A DNA stretch of 64,000 nucleotides from the NCBI RefSeq assembly GCF_051020765.1, contig NW_027469205.1, forward strand, positions 1-64,000. The letters are read 5' to 3'. The notes under the pieces are model-generated. The model was not told the DNA's origin and did no database searches. It was given only the letters and a program-made list of their open reading frames with translations. Of the stretch, positions 63,201 to 64,000 are shown one piece after another; the stretch's first letter is position 1, and each line of letters starts with the position of its first letter. The position numbers were made by a program, and so were the translations under genes. The DNA comes from Lasioglossum baleicum (Eukaryota; Arthropoda; Insecta; Hymenoptera; Halictidae).

Positions 63201-64000
63201 CTAATGGCTTAGTTGTGCGAATCTAACAGAAAGTTGTAACGTTCTGGAATTGCATGCATATCGATCTTCTAATTCATACACGAAAAGAAGGTGCCCGTCA
63301 CGAAACAGAACTATAGGTTGTTTGCTTGAACACGAATTTAGACCATAGATACAGCAGGTTAGGTCATCGGAATGTAAGGTCTTCGTTAAAACGTTTGACT
63401 CTATGCCAATGCGTTATGTTCGACAACGGTTTCACTCTGTACTTTAACATTTATACCTGGTGGTAGGGCGTATAACGCCAATATTTGACAGCGGATTTAG
63501 TCCTTGAAAACCTGGATTGACTCTCTCAATCGGAGGATACATGAAAATATTGACTTACACGATCATCCCTGTCAGAATGTGGCAACGTTCACTAGCGGTT
63601 CGACACTCGATCATTCAATTCATGCATGAAATTAAGGTGCTCGTCACTAAAATGTTTACAAGTTCCAACATCAGAACATGGTGTTATACTCCCGATAGAG
63701 CTAATATCTCCTTCGGGGTGTAAGCTAATCTGTAAGTAGTTTTACCCTACACAAATATGTAATGTTCTACAACGGCTTCACGGCATGCTTTAATATTCAG
63801 ACCGTGAATTGAGGTGTATATTGCCAATACTATGCAGAGAATTTGCTCCCGGAATATCTGGTTTATCTTTCGGAATCATAGGATATGTAAAGCTATTGAC
63901 CTAGCCGTTCGTCTCTCGCAATAGGTGGTATCATTCTCAAACGGGTTGATTTCCGATCTTCTAATTCATACATGATGTTAAAGTGCCCGTCACAAAAATG
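60298..64000 (+). repeat. 346-bp satellite, block 10 (+), running off the window
   Basis: About 10-11 forward monomers up to the window end. About 60385-60500 shares private variants with 3523-3630 (GGTGTCCGGT and GAAGTTTGCCGTCATACCAA), a long-range paralogue. No gene seen. Confidence 0.93.

Noticed and set aside
1..64000. A CRISPR-like array, because of regularly recurring short motifs.
   Set aside because: The whole 346-bp unit recurs with divergence throughout. There are no identical short repeats separated by unique spacers, and the context is eukaryotic.
1..64000. A CENP-B-box-like motif in the satellite.
   Set aside because: Reading the approximate consensus on both strands, I found no match keeping the required TTCG, A and CGGG spacing.

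Overview
This window is eukaryotic repeat DNA. I see no host gene in it. About 53 kb of the 64 kb is one highly diverged tandem satellite with a ~346-bp monomer, roughly 150 copies. A second AT-rich satellite with a ~312-bp period fills about 8.02-12.47 kb. The only real protein-coding genes belong to a non-LTR retrotransposon on the minus strand (about 48.38-53.78 kb). It has a zinc-knuckle ORF1 and an endonuclease plus reverse-transcriptase ORF2 of R1-clade type. That clade is known mainly from arthropods, so the window suggests insect or other arthropod heterochromatin (pericentromeric, centromeric or subtelomeric). The species cannot be told from the sequence.

Layout. I define the 346-bp monomer as '+' when it reads GGAATACCTGGTTTGACTCT on the top strand. 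Blocks run: + 1-8020 (interrupted at 3932-4473); 312-bp satellite + 8021-9866 and - 9867-12474; 346-bp satellite - 12475-14080, + 14081-15211, - 15212-15964, + 15965-23045, - 23046-28235, + 28236-~36710, - ~36711-48382 (interrupted at 40228-40781); retrotransposon - 48383-53783; satellite + 53784-64000, with one 77-bp micro-inversion at 60221-60297. Orientation switches therefore occur every 1-12 kb, which is unusual for a simple tandem array.

Three copies of a GC-rich ~540-bp unit occur at 3932-4473, 40228-40781 and 53249-53783. The third is joined directly to the 5' side of the retrotransposon and is most simply its 5' UTR. The first two stand alone in satellite, each between 11-bp direct repeats. 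All three share the same unusual satellite variant on one side, and the first two share both flanks in inverted orientation. They therefore look like products of one ancestral insertion later copied by segmental and inverted duplication, not three separate insertions.

The retrotransposon is about 5.4 kb and nearly intact. ORF1 is open. ORF2 carries one frameshift near 49420-49440 and changes at two conserved RT positions, so this copy is probably recent but inactive. The many 60-100-residue open frames in the satellite are by-products of repeat composition and are not reported as genes.

I found no gene-level new system. The most interesting structure is architectural: a dimeric (2 x ~173 bp) satellite with frequent inversions, a duplicated inversion junction, and a retrotransposon 5' unit that has been spread along with the array.
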